Shown here piece after piece: positions 37,812-44,248 of a stretch of DNA of 64,000 nt. This stretch comes from an uncultured Pseudoflavonifractor sp. (lineage in GTDB: Bacteria; Bacillota; Clostridia; Oscillospirales; Oscillospiraceae), in assembly GCF_944387805.1 (NCBI RefSeq), contig NZ_CALXGI010000006.1, forward strand, positions 24,499 through 88,498, read 5' to 3'. The position numbers were made by a program, and so were the translations under genes. Within the stretch, counting starts at the first letter, position 1. Every line of letters begins with the position of its first letter. The notes beneath the pieces were generated by a model that saw nothing but the letters and a program-made list of their open reading frames with translations, ran no database searches and was not told the DNA's origin.

Positions 37812-39149
37812 CTATGCTCCGGTGGGTTGTTCAAAGGGGTCCTCTGTCGGCGGTCCGTCGTCCCAGTCGAAGAGAGAGGTCTGGGGCGGCTTCCGCCTCC
37901 GCTTGGGCTTGTCCGCCGGGGCCGGGCAGTCCAGCTGGGACTCCCGAAACCGCTGATAGGCCCCGTCAAACACCAGGTAGGTCCTGCCCCGCTCCCCGTC
38001 CTTGTTCTTGCCGATTTTCAGCACCCGGCGGCTCTTGCCCGGCCGCTGGGGCTCCTCCAGGTAGAGCAGCATGATGATGTCCGCGTCCTGCTCAATCTGG
38101 CCGCTCTCCCGCAGGTCGGACATGGTGGGCTCGGCGTCCTCCTCCCGGCGGGAGAACTGGGACAGGGCCACCACGGTGATGCCGCAGCCGTGGGCCAGGG
38201 CCTGGATATCCCGGCTGATCTGCCCCACCTGGTTGGTGCGGCTGTCCCGGCGGTTGTCGGGAGCCACGATCTGGAGGTAGTCGATGAAGATGACCTGATA
38301 CCGGTGGGCCAGGGCGTCAGCCCGGATGTCCGCCATGGTCATGCCGGCGGCCTCAATGAGCTCCAGCTTCCGTTTCCGCAGCTCCGGCGCGCGCTGGGTG
38401 ACCCGGGTCCAGTCATCCTCGGTGAGCTCCCCCCGCTTGATGCTGCCCAGCTCGATGCCCGCCAGGTTGGCGATGAGCCGGTCGGCCAGCTTGTGCCGGT
38501 TGGTCTCCAGGCTGTACACCCCCACCCGGTAGGTCTGGGCCAGGTGCCAGGCAAAGCCCACGCCCAGGGCTGTCTTGCCGGCGGAGGGGTCTCCGCCGAT
38601 GACCACCATGTCCCCCAGTTCGGCGTACAGGTTCCGGTCCAGCTTCTCCAGCCCCCAGGTCAGGTAGGTGCGGGGGTGGGTGTGGCGGTCGTAGAAGTCC
38701 AGCAGCAGCTGCTCCATGTCCATCCGCTCCGCCCCCTGCCGCTGTCCCCGCAGGCCGTTGAGCCGGTCGATGAGCTTGCCCGCCGTCTCCTCGTCCGGGG
38801 CGCCCGCCAGGGACTGGCCCAGCAGCTTCACCGCCGAGAGCCGGGCCTGGGCCTTGAGCAGGGGCACATACTCCCAGATGTTGGACGCCGTTGGTGTCAT
38901 GTCCATGAAGTACATGAGCGTCCTGTCCCAATCCTGCCCCTCCTGGGGCGGCAGCTTGTCCCGCACGGTCACCGGGTCGATGGGCTTCCCGGCATTGAAC
39001 AGGGCCCGGATGGCCTCAAACACCCGGCGGCAGGCGGGGTCCAGGAAGTCCTGGGGGCCCACCTTGCTCAGCACCTCCCCCGTCAGCTCGGGGGAGATGA
39101 GCAGGGAGCCCAGCACCGCCGCCTGGGGCGAGTAGGTATCCGTGTTCAC
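37812..39149 (-). CDS. Replicative DNA helicase, DnaB-like
   Basis: 445 residues. A DnaB N-terminal helical domain (to about 100) is followed by a RecA-like domain with Walker A GGDPSAGKT (185-193), VGVYSLETNRHKLADRL, Walker B FIDYLQI and DLRESGQIEQDADIIMLLY. It unwinds the phage replication fork. The C-terminal 40 residues are basic and low complexity. GTG start overlaps the stop of the initiator gene. Confidence 0.93.
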   Translation of the reverse strand: MNTDTYSPQAAVLGSLLISPELTGEVLSKVGPQDFLDPACRRVFEAIRALFNAGKPIDPVTVRDKLPPQEGQDWDRTLMYFMDMTPTASNIWEYVPLLKAQARLSAVKLLGQSLAGAPDEETAGKLIDRLNGLRGQRQGAERMDMEQLLLDFYDRHTHPRTYLTWGLEKLDRNLYAELGDMVVIGGDPSAGKTALGVGFAWHLAQTYRVGVYSLETNRHKLADRLIANLAGIELGSIKRGELTEDDWTRVTQRAPELRKRKLELIEAAGMTMADIRADALAHRYQVIFIDYLQIVAPDNRRDSRTNQVGQISRDIQALAHGCGITVVALSQFSRREEDAEPTMSDLRESGQIEQDADIIMLLYLEEPQRPGKSRRVLKIGKNKDGERGRTYLVFDGAYQRFRESQLDCPAPADKPKRRRKPPQTSLFDWDDGPPTEDPFEQPTGA

Positions 39150-39970
39150 CAGTCCTCCACCTCCTCACGGGGCCGCCGGGGCTTTCCGCCCCCGCCTCCG
39201 CCCCGCAGGGGGAACACTCCGGCCCAGCCCGACATGACCGACTGGCGGACAATGCTCAGCTTGGTGTCCCGGTCTCCGCCGGAGAGCTTGTCCAGCACGG
39301 TGAGCAGGGTCTTGATGGCCCTGGGGGTGTTCACCGCCTTGGACTTGGGCGCCTGTCGCACCTCCATGAGGGCCTGCAAGGCCTCGGTCAGTTCCGGGTC
39401 TCCGGCCACGTACCGGTTGAGCATGGCCCGGGCCTCCGGGTCCAGCTCTTTGCCCCTCCGCCCCCTGCCCCCTGATGGGGGCTTTAGGGGTTCTTGTTTA
39501 TTAGTTTGTTCTTTATTATTTTGTTGCGGCGAATTCTTCGTGTACGGCTGAACCGTGTACGGTAAATCAGGACACGGCAGGCCGTTTGCTTCCTCCGGCT
39601 GGTCCGGGCCGTCCGGCTCAGCTTCTGGGTTCTCTATGTCATCTGCCTCATCCTCGCCGAAGTCGTTGGGCACATCGGTCAGGATGTATCTGGCCCGGCC
39701 GAACTGGCCGGAGGCAGAGTGCTCCTGGGCCGTCCGCTTCAGGTACCCCGCCTCCTCCAGCTCCTTGACCATCCTGGCCATGGTATCCTTGGACACCTCC
39801 AGCTTTGCCGCCATGCCCCGGATGGAGTAATCCCAGTCCTCCGGCAGGCTCAGCATGGCGATAAGCGCGAAACGGGTTTGCAGCCTCAGGCGGCTGTCCC
39901 ATATCAGGTCGTTCTTGACGTTGGTGTACGGCAGCTTTCGCCGCCGCACCTCAATCTGCCTGCCCTGCAT
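39146..39970 (-). CDS. Phage replication initiator with N-terminal winged helix (DnaD-like)
   Basis: 274 residues. Residues 1-95 form a winged helix-turn-helix (MLSLPEDWDYSIRGMAAKLEVS, TMARMVKELEEAGYLKR). An acidic linker, then a C-terminal helical region (AIKTLLTVLDKLSGGDRDTK) and a Gly/Arg-rich tail. The pairing of such a protein with a DnaB gene directly downstream is the usual initiator plus helicase module of Firmicutes phages. An A+T-rich stretch inside the gene (about 39,478-39,560) may be the origin. Confidence 0.82.
   Translation of the reverse strand: MQGRQIEVRRRKLPYTNVKNDLIWDSRLRLQTRFALIAMLSLPEDWDYSIRGMAAKLEVSKDTMARMVKELEEAGYLKRTAQEHSASGQFGRARYILTDVPNDFGEDEADDIENPEAEPDGPDQPEEANGLPCPDLPYTVQPYTKNSPQQNNKEQTNKQEPLKPPSGGRGRRGKELDPEARAMLNRYVAGDPELTEALQALMEVRQAPKSKAVNTPRAIKTLLTVLDKLSGGDRDTKLSIVRQSVMSGWAGVFPLRGGGGGGKPRRPREEVEDW
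39478..39560. other. Candidate replication origin (A+T-rich island with short repeats inside the initiator gene)
   Basis: About 40 bases of mostly A and T (39,495-39,525) stand out in otherwise G+C-rich DNA. Next to them CGTGTACGG occurs twice (39,539-39,563 region). Origins inside initiator genes, with an unwinding element and repeats, are known from lambdoid O genes. Confidence 0.35.
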
Positions 39971-39986
39971 CCTGTCACACCTCCGC

Positions 39987-40328
39987 TCACAGCTCCATCA
40001 GGCGCATGGCTGCCTTGAGCTTGTCCATGCGGGCAGCTACCAGGCGGTCCACCGCCTCCTGCATCAGCTGCTCCATCAGGGACAGGTCAACGGTCTTATA
40101 GCCCTGATGCTTGTATTCCACCAGTCCACCGGGGCTGACGTTGTAGGTGTATGTACCAGTCTCCTCGTTGAGGGCGGCCCAGCCAAAGGGCGTGCGGCCC
40201 TGCTGGAGGGCCCGCATCATGGTGGGAGAGCTCGTCCCCAGGTAAGATGCCGCCAGGGGGATGGGCACGTTGTCGTACCGCAAAATTTCCTCGTCCGACG
40301 GACGGGGGGTGTTAGATCTTCTGGGCAT
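39987..40328 (-). CDS. Excisionase-like/HTH small phage protein
   Basis: 113 residues from ATG 40328 with AAGGAGG 9 bases upstream. The segment VPIPLAASYLGTSSPTMMRAL with RTPFGWAALNEETGTYTYNV after it looks like an excisionase-type winged helix. The C-terminal helix (MDKLKAAMRLMEL) could dimerise. It may be the Xis or a replication accessory. Not recognised at family level. Confidence 0.5.
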   Translation of the reverse strand: MPRRSNTPRPSDEEILRYDNVPIPLAASYLGTSSPTMMRALQQGRTPFGWAALNEETGTYTYNVSPGGLVEYKHQGYKTVDLSLMEQLMQEAVDRLVAARMDKLKAAMRLMEL

Positions 40329-40524
40329 TGTTGCTCGCCTCCTTCCGTGCATCGTTATACGCCTCCAGCACAAACCGTATCCGGTCGAGCTTGGCGGCGC
40401 AGGTCTCCTTCGGAGTGTTTATCACGTCATCCAGGGTTTCCAGCACAGTCCATGGGTCCCGGACCCAGGTACGGGCCTTGCGGGCTGTCCGCTCCCGCCA
40501 GCGTGCGTTCTCTGTCCTTGTCAT
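40312..40524 (-). CDS. Small basic phage protein, unknown
   Basis: 70 residues, Arg/Lys-rich N terminus (NARWRERTARKARTWVRD) followed by a helical region (KLDRIRFVLEAYNDARKEA). No motif recognised. It overlaps the next gene by 17 bases, in operon order. Confidence 0.5.
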   Translation of the reverse strand: MTRTENARWRERTARKARTWVRDPWTVLETLDDVINTPKETCAAKLDRIRFVLEAYNDARKEASNNAQKI

Positions 40525-40525
40525 T

Positions 40526-40732
40526 TCAGCCTCTCCTCTCCGGCCAGGCCAGCGTCAGGGCCAGCCCGGCCACCAGTGCCGCCAGGGTCACGGCCCCGGC
40601 CCGGACGCTCACGAATCCGTTCTCGATATCGCCCACTGTGCCCAAGGCCATGACGGCCAACAGGGCGCAAAAGGGTGCACGAATCCAGCGGAAACTTCTT
40701 GCATTTCCGCCCGTCTTATGGTACATTTTCAT
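40526..40732 (-). CDS. Small membrane protein with two hydrophobic segments
   Basis: 68 residues. Two membrane segments, about 18-32 (APFCALLAVMALGTVG) and 44-62 (AGAVTLAALVAGLALTLAW), form a hairpin with both ends inside. No family is recognised. Phage hairpin membrane proteins of this size can be holin-like or superinfection factors, but its early location argues against lysis. Confidence 0.55.
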   Translation of the reverse strand: MKMYHKTGGNARSFRWIRAPFCALLAVMALGTVGDIENGFVSVRAGAVTLAALVAGLALTLAWPERRG

Positions 40733-40786
40733 CAGTTAGTTCTCCCTTTTCCGTCCTCAGGTCTTGCACACCTGGGGGCGGATTTT

Positions 40787-41242
40787 TTATTGGTCCTGTT
40801 CGCTCTGGGCGCACCGCAGGGCCAGGGCGGCGGCCACAATCTCCTGCAAGTCCTCCAGAATGGCGTCGAACTCGCCCCGCTCCGCACCGTCGATGACGTT
40901 GTCCTCGGCAATCCGCATGAGCCGGCGGTCGGCGTGGCTGTCGGCAAACTGGTAAATCCGGTTGGTGAGCCGGGCGCTGGCAGCCAAGACGTCCATCTTG
41001 GGCACCTCGGGCACCACACGGCCATACATGGCGTTCTTTTCGCGCACATGCCGCACAATCAGATGCAGCGTGTTATACAGGTCGGACATCGCCTCCACCA
41101 CTTCGTCAGGCGGTACCCGCTGGCCGGTCTCATAGGCTCGCAGGCTCTCCACGCTGATGCCCAGCCGCTCCGCTGCCGCTTCCTGCGTAAGACCGGCAGC
41201 CTTGCGGCAGGTCTTGTAGATATTCCGGGTTTCCTCCGGCAT
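40787..41242 (-). CDS. XRE-family helix-turn-helix regulator
   Basis: 151 residues. The N-terminal HTH is clear: ETRNIYKTCRKAAGLTQEAA, then ERLGISVESLRAYETGQR. The remaining 90 residues are helical (LYNTLHLIVRHVREK..., FDAILEDLQEIVAAALAL) and may dimerise. ATG 41242 has AAGGAGGAG upstream. It is the type of early regulator often called antirepressor-like or phage regulator; the target is not known. Confidence 0.82.
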   Translation of the reverse strand: MPEETRNIYKTCRKAAGLTQEAAAERLGISVESLRAYETGQRVPPDEVVEAMSDLYNTLHLIVRHVREKNAMYGRVVPEVPKMDVLAASARLTNRIYQFADSHADRRLMRIAEDNVIDGAERGEFDAILEDLQEIVAAALALRCAQSEQDQ

Positions 41243-41283
41243 GGTTATCTCCTCCTTTTCAGGGTAAAATTAACTCAGATAGT

Positions 41284-41478
41284 TCAGCAGGCCTCCGGGA
41301 CGGGCATCATCTCCACGGCCCCGTCCTGCCGGCAGATGACCAGGGCTGTGTCGCCCCAGCGGTCGGTGATCCGGACGGCGTTCTTGGTCACCCGCTCCAC
41401 CTGGGCCAGCTGGCCCGCCTCGAACTGCCCCTCCAGCCAGCGGATAATCCGCCGCAGCTCCGGTGTGTCTCCCTGCAT
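41284..41478 (-). CDS. Small phage protein, unknown
   Basis: 64 residues (MQGDTPELRRIIRWLEGQ..., RITDRWGDTALVICRQDGAVEM). A helix followed by a three-strand beta meander. The ATG overlaps the TGA of the Tad2-like gene by one base, so they are co-translated. No family recognised. Confidence 0.55.
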   Translation of the reverse strand: MQGDTPELRRIIRWLEGQFEAGQLAQVERVTKNAVRITDRWGDTALVICRQDGAVEMMPVPEAC

Positions 41479-41822
41479 CACTGGACCTTCCCCTCATCAC
41501 AACTTTGGTACTTAATGGTGTCGCGAACTGCACGACGAACAATTGGCTCCGGAATATGAAATCCGCCGGAACAGATAACACGGCTAACAGCCTCACCACC
41601 AATCATCAGCTCACATGGAAACTCTCCTGTAATCTCCCAGTCATCCGCCGTCAAGTCATCTGCGCTAGGTTCCCACCTAGGGCATGGGGCTCGATTTTTT
41701 GCATGAACAATACACCCTTCCGGTCCGTTTGTCGGATCGATATATATCCGGCCTTCCCACACAGCTCGGGTAATAAAAGGCTTTGTTTCGGTTCTCGCCT
41801 TTATCGCCTCATAGATGTACAT
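41478..41822 (-). CDS. Tad2-like (DUF2829-type) protein, candidate anti-Thoeris factor
   Basis: 114 residues. The start MYIYEAIKARTETKPFITRAVWEG corresponds to the conserved DUF2829/Tad2 start (F-EA, then R-W), in two pieces here. The hallmark C-terminal part PRWEPSADDLTADDWEI is present. Known Tad2 proteins sequester the cyclic ADP-ribose-type signal of the Thoeris system, so this one may protect the phage from Thoeris. An added tail of about 40 residues (FHIPEPIVRRAVRD) is unusual. The DNA here is more A+T-rich than the neighbours, suggesting acquisition. Confidence 0.62.
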   Translation of the reverse strand: MYIYEAIKARTETKPFITRAVWEGRIYIDPTNGPEGCIVHAKNRAPCPRWEPSADDLTADDWEITGEFPCELMIGGEAVSRVICSGGFHIPEPIVRRAVRDTIKYQSCDEGKVQ

Positions 41823-41892
41823 TTTTTCTCCTTTTTACCAGTCAGCCGTCAATCTCAAATTCAAAATCAAAAGCTGACACAGCAGACCACGC

Positions 41893-42102
41893 TTATATGC
41901 CGATTACAGTTCTGGTCCAATACGGCAATACGACACATTTCTTATTCAGCTTCTCGCTCAACTCTTTCTCCAGCTCTTCTTGACGCTCTTTGCGTAACAC
42001 CATATCTGGGATTAAAAGGAGAGCCTCTGCTGTACCTGGAATACTTTCGATTTCTCTTGCCTCAATTCTGTATCCATCATCGGTCTCAATAAAAATTCTC
42101 AT
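41893..42102 (-). CDS. Small phage protein, unknown
   Basis: 69 residues, MRIFIETDDGYRIEAREIESIP then a charged helix KERQEELEKELSEKLNKK and a short hydrophobic strand. GAGGAGGGG lies before ATG 42102. Similar short proteins head the early operons of Clostridia phages. Function unknown. Confidence 0.6.
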   Translation of the reverse strand: MRIFIETDDGYRIEAREIESIPGTAEALLLIPDMVLRKERQEELEKELSEKLNKKCVVLPYWTRTVIGI

Positions 42103-42131
42103 TCATCTCCCCTCCTCTCAGCTCGCCTGCC

Positions 42132-42293
42132 TATTACCTGATAACCGAAGATGGCAAAGATGCTTTGGAAGAATTTGAAGTGCATATGGCCGAGCTTAAG
42201 TCACGCAGGAAATGGAATATTGTCACCACGACCATTGGCCTGTTAACTTTAGCAGCAACAGTAATACTTGGCATATTAGGGTTACTGCGTTAA
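42132..42293 (+). pseudogene. 3' remnant of a plus-strand gene encoding a C-terminal membrane helix
   Basis: An open plus-strand frame reads YYLITEDGKDALEEFEVHM, KSRRKWNIVTTTIG and a hydrophobic LLTLAATVILGILGLL end before TAA. It looks like the end of a winged-helix or tail-anchored protein, but no start or ribosome binding site exists upstream in frame. An internal ATG (42186) could give a 35-residue membrane peptide. It overlaps a small minus-strand frame (42223-42390). Confidence 0.45.
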
Positions 42294-42390
42294 TGCCGCA
42301 AATAATCTTCATCATTCGCTCCTGCTGGGCAATAATTTCCTCAATATCCAAGGCAGGACCAGACATATGCTTTTTATTGTCCTGGCTCAT
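42223..42390 (-). CDS. Possible 55-residue protein with one hydrophobic segment
   Basis: ATG 42390, preceded by GAAGG and a purine-rich run, encodes MSQDNKKHMSGPALDIEEII, a QQERMMKIICGI helix and a hydrophobic LICQVLLLLLKL end. It is in the same direction as the early operon, but its hydrophobic part is antisense to the remnant at 42132-42293, so only one of the two may be real. Confidence 0.4.
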   Translation of the reverse strand: MSQDNKKHMSGPALDIEEIIAQQERMMKIICGINAVTLICQVLLLLLKLTGQWSW

Positions 42391-42487
42391 CTCTTTTTTA
42401 CCTTCTTTCAGCTGGCCGTCTCGCGCGGTTGTGTACTTCCCTTACCTGTCGTGGTAGAATATGGGCAGTAGAAGGGAGGTGAAATTT

Positions 42488-42820
42488 ATGGATTACTCTG
42501 CCCTCATACAGCCATTGCCGAGTTCCAGAATCTATTCGGGAACTCAGTTTAAAATCATCAGAAAGTACATACTTGACTTTCAATCCACCTTGGATGCCGA
42601 ACATGATGTAGCACTTCTTCTTACCAACTTTGGACAGTCTATTCTTATGGAAGTAACCGAAATTGGCTACGAAGAGTCTGTTCTGCTTATTTTCCGTGGA
42701 TATGTAAATGGGAAAATGTCAACCCTGATCCAGCACATCAGTCAGTTGAACTTTCTAATTACGTCCATATCAAAAAATCCAGAACAGCCCAAGAGAAAAA
42801 TCGGGTTTACCGCTGATTAG
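42488..42820 (+). CDS. DUF6173-like phage protein
   Basis: 110 residues from ATG 42488 with GGAGGTGA upstream. The pattern ILDFQSTLDAEHDVALLLTN, FGQSILMEVTEIGYEE, and LIQHISQLNFLITSISKN fits the small phage family known as DUF6173. No function is known. It is a plus-strand gene within a leftward early region and is A+T-rich, so it was probably acquired as a unit; a weak extended -10 (TGGTAGAAT) lies upstream. Its end overlaps a minus-strand frame by 14 bases. Confidence 0.68.
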   Translation: MDYSALIQPLPSSRIYSGTQFKIIRKYILDFQSTLDAEHDVALLLTNFGQSILMEVTEIGYEESVLLIFRGYVNGKMSTLIQHISQLNFLITSISKNPEQPKRKIGFTAD

Positions 42821-42983
42821 GCGGACCAATAGCCCAAAGGTCGGAACTGCTCTTTCCTTCCAGTCTGGCGGCCTGATATTCTTCGTACATCTGGATGAAC
42901 ACCGCCGCCTGAATCTCTGGCAGCCGTTGAAGCAGCGACTCAATGGCTGCCAGCTTTTCTTTGATTTCAGTTAATTCATCTAT
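42807..42983 (-). CDS. Helical 58-residue protein without a standard start codon
   Basis: A coding-looking minus-strand frame: DELTEIKEKLAAIESLLQRL, EIQAAVFIQMYEEYQAARLE, ending GPPNQR. A good GGAGG lies 8 bases before an ATA codon (42983). The only ATG near (42980) is out of frame and meets a stop after two codons. In frame upstream is directly the TGA of the Cro-like gene. Start could be AUA, or translation could result from readthrough, or the start codon has been lost. Confidence 0.4.
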   Translation of the reverse strand: MDELTEIKEKLAAIESLLQRLPEIQAAVFIQMYEEYQAARLEGKSSSDLWAIGPPNQR

Positions 42984-42998
42984 TTTCCTCTCCTCCTC

Positions 42999-43205
42999 TC
43001 AGCTGGCCGCCTGGGGTGGCGTGCGGCCATACAGTTCGTCGATGGAGCAGTGGAGCAGATCAGCGAGTTCTGGGAGTTTCCCGGCGCTCGGCATAGCTGT
43101 TCCATTCTCCCACATTGCTACACTGGATTGCACCACTCCAAGCCCATCTGCAAGCTGCTTCTGTGTAAGATTCTGTCGGAGACGGATTACTTTCAGCATT
43201 TTCAT
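42999..43205 (-). CDS. Cro-like XRE-family regulator
   Basis: 68 residues from ATG 43205 with GAGGTGAG 7 bases before. A single HTH domain: KVIRLRQNLTQKQLADGLG, VQSSVAMWENGTAMPSAGKL, then ADLLHCSIDELYG. As the first gene of the leftward early operon, opposite the repressor and with operator O2 in its promoter, it has the position of Cro. Confidence 0.82.
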   Translation of the reverse strand: MKMLKVIRLRQNLTQKQLADGLGVVQSSVAMWENGTAMPSAGKLPELADLLHCSIDELYGRTPPQAAS

Positions 43206-43227
43206 TCCGCTCACCTCTTTTCTGTAA

Positions 43228-43242
43228 ATCAAGATTCTTGAT
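43228..43242. promoter_or_regulatory. Operator O1 of the prophage switch
   Basis: ATCAAG-ATT-CTTGAT, perfect 15-bp palindrome, between the Cro-like start codon and the leftward promoter. Confidence 0.7.
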
Positions 43243-43257
43243 ATTTCATCCGCTTAT

Positions 43258-43286
43258 ATATTATATCGAGTAACTTGATATGTCAA
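43258..43286 (-). promoter_or_regulatory. Leftward early promoter (PR-like)
   Basis: A consensus TTGACA (43286-43281) with TAATAT (43263-43258) at 17 bases, or TATAAT (43265-43260) at 15. Operator O2 lies between the two boxes, so a bound repressor would shut the early operon. Confidence 0.75.
43265..43279. promoter_or_regulatory. Operator O2 of the prophage switch
   Basis: ATCGAG-TAA-CTTGAT, one mismatch from the O1 palindrome, inside the leftward promoter. Confidence 0.72.
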
Positions 43287-43315
43287 TAACTTTTTTTGAT
43301 TTTCTTGATAACGAA

Positions 43316-43343
43316 TTTACAATGTGCGTTTATCTGATAAAAT
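43316..43343 (+). promoter_or_regulatory. Repressor promoter (PRM-like)
   Basis: TTTACA (43316-43321), 16 bases, TAAAAT (43338-43343). The start point near 43350 falls within operator O3, predicting autorepression. Confidence 0.65.
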
Positions 43344-43346
43344 TGT

Positions 43347-43361
43347 ATCAAGGTGGTTGAT
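43347..43361. promoter_or_regulatory. Operator O3 of the prophage switch
   Basis: ATCAAG-GTG-GTTGAT, one mismatch from consensus, covering the repressor's +1 and ribosome binding site. Confidence 0.65.
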
Positions 43362-43364
43362 ACG

Positions 43365-43685
43365 ATGAATCGCATAAAAGAACTGCGAAAAGCCAAAAAC
43401 ATGAAGCAAGTTGAGCTTGCTAATGCGATATCCGTAAGCCAAGCAGCATTATCCGGCTATGAAACCGGCAAATATGAGCCGGATTTTGATACGTTGCAGA
43501 GGATTGCGGAATTTTTTCATGTTTCAATTGACTACATTCTTGGCCGGGACGAAAAAAAGCCCGTTGCCGAAACCGACAACGGGCGTGAAAGGGAATTTGT
43601 GCGGTTGTTTGGGAAACTTACCCCGGAGCAGCAGGACATGGTCCTCGCTCAGCTGAAAGGCGTTGTAGATTCTCAAGGAAAGTGA
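43365..43685 (+). CDS. CI-like prophage repressor (XRE family)
   Basis: 106 residues from ATG 43365 (AAGGTGG about 7 bases upstream; a GTG at 43353 is also in frame). HTH domain: RIKELRKAKNMKQVELANAI, SVSQAALSGYETGKYEPDFD, RIAEFFHVSIDYILG. A short C-terminal helical part (LFGKLTPEQQDMVLAQLKGV) replaces the peptidase domain of LexA-type CI, so induction cannot be by simple RecA-driven autocleavage. Three 15-bp operators lie in the divergent promoter region. Confidence 0.85.
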   Translation: MNRIKELRKAKNMKQVELANAISVSQAALSGYETGKYEPDFDTLQRIAEFFHVSIDYILGRDEKKPVAETDNGREREFVRLFGKLTPEQQDMVLAQLKGVVDSQGK

Positions 43686-43749
43686 TCTGCTCCTGCTCCT
43701 GAAGCTGCCGGAATAGCTCCAGTGCAGCGATAAGTTTTTCGTCTGACAT
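43618..43749 (-). CDS. 43-residue protein antisense to the repressor's 3' end
   Basis: ATG 43749 follows a very strong GGGAGGGAGGA site. The frame encodes an amphipathic helix (DEKLIAALELFRQLQEQEQ, FLENLQRLSAERG) and stops within the repressor gene, overlapping it by 68 bases on the opposite strand. The ribosome binding site is the main support. It may be a small regulator, or its transcript may dampen repressor expression. Confidence 0.45.
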   Translation of the reverse strand: MSDEKLIAALELFRQLQEQEQITFLENLQRLSAERGPCPAAPG

Positions 43750-43837
43750 GGGATATTCCTCCCTCCCCTTGTTCGACATTATAGAACGTTTGTTTCATTG
43801 TGTCAATGCAACTATGGAAAATGGAAAAAATAATTTT

Positions 43838-43854
43838 GTGTCCGACCCGGGCAC
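43838..43854. promoter_or_regulatory. 17-bp palindrome, copy 5 (one mismatch)
   Basis: GTGTCC-GACCC-GGGCAC, one base from the perfect arms, directly before the ribosome binding site of the DUF4236 gene. Confidence 0.5.
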
Positions 43855-43871
43855 TCTAGAGGTGACATATT

Positions 43872-44213
43872 ATGGGGCTTCGATTCCGTAAGAGCTCAAA
43901 TTTTGGCCCATTTCGCGTGAATTTTAGCAAGTCCGGCGTCGGGTACAGTGTCGGCGGGAAAGGCTTCCGCTTTACAAAAAAAGCAAATGGCGGCTACCGT
44001 ACTACATCTTCTATTCCAGGTACCGGAATCAGTTTTGTAAACGATTTTTCTAAGTCGAAAAGTGAAAAGCACAGCTTTATAAATCGTCCTAAATCGAGAA
44101 AAGAGCTTACGAAAAAACAAAAAATTGTTGAGAACTGTTTAATTGCATTTGGCATCGTTTCCATCTTGACGTGTTTTATTTTGCTATTAGTTAACAGCAT
44201 TATTTATGGCTAA
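43872..44213 (+). CDS. DUF4236-domain membrane protein
   Basis: 113 residues. The N-terminal half is the DUF4236 domain: MGLRFRKSSNFGPFRVNFSK, SGVGYSVGGKGFRFT, RTTSSIPGTGISF. A basic linker leads to a single membrane helix at about 88-110. DUF4236 proteins are common in phages and mobile elements and have no proven role. It lies in the lysogeny arm, co-oriented with the repressor, so it is probably made in the lysogen. AGAGGTGA precedes the ATG. Confidence 0.8.
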   Translation: MGLRFRKSSNFGPFRVNFSKSGVGYSVGGKGFRFTKKANGGYRTTSSIPGTGISFVNDFSKSKSEKHSFINRPKSRKELTKKQKIVENCLIAFGIVSILTCFILLLVNSIIYG

Positions 44214-44248
44214 CCGTTTCAAAAAAATGATTTAGAGGAGAGAGTTGT

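Noticed and set aside
40744..40790. Hairpin with a T-run between the small membrane-protein gene and the XRE gene
   Set aside because: The T-run is on the plus strand where no gene precedes it, and the stem has several mismatches; not listed as a terminator.
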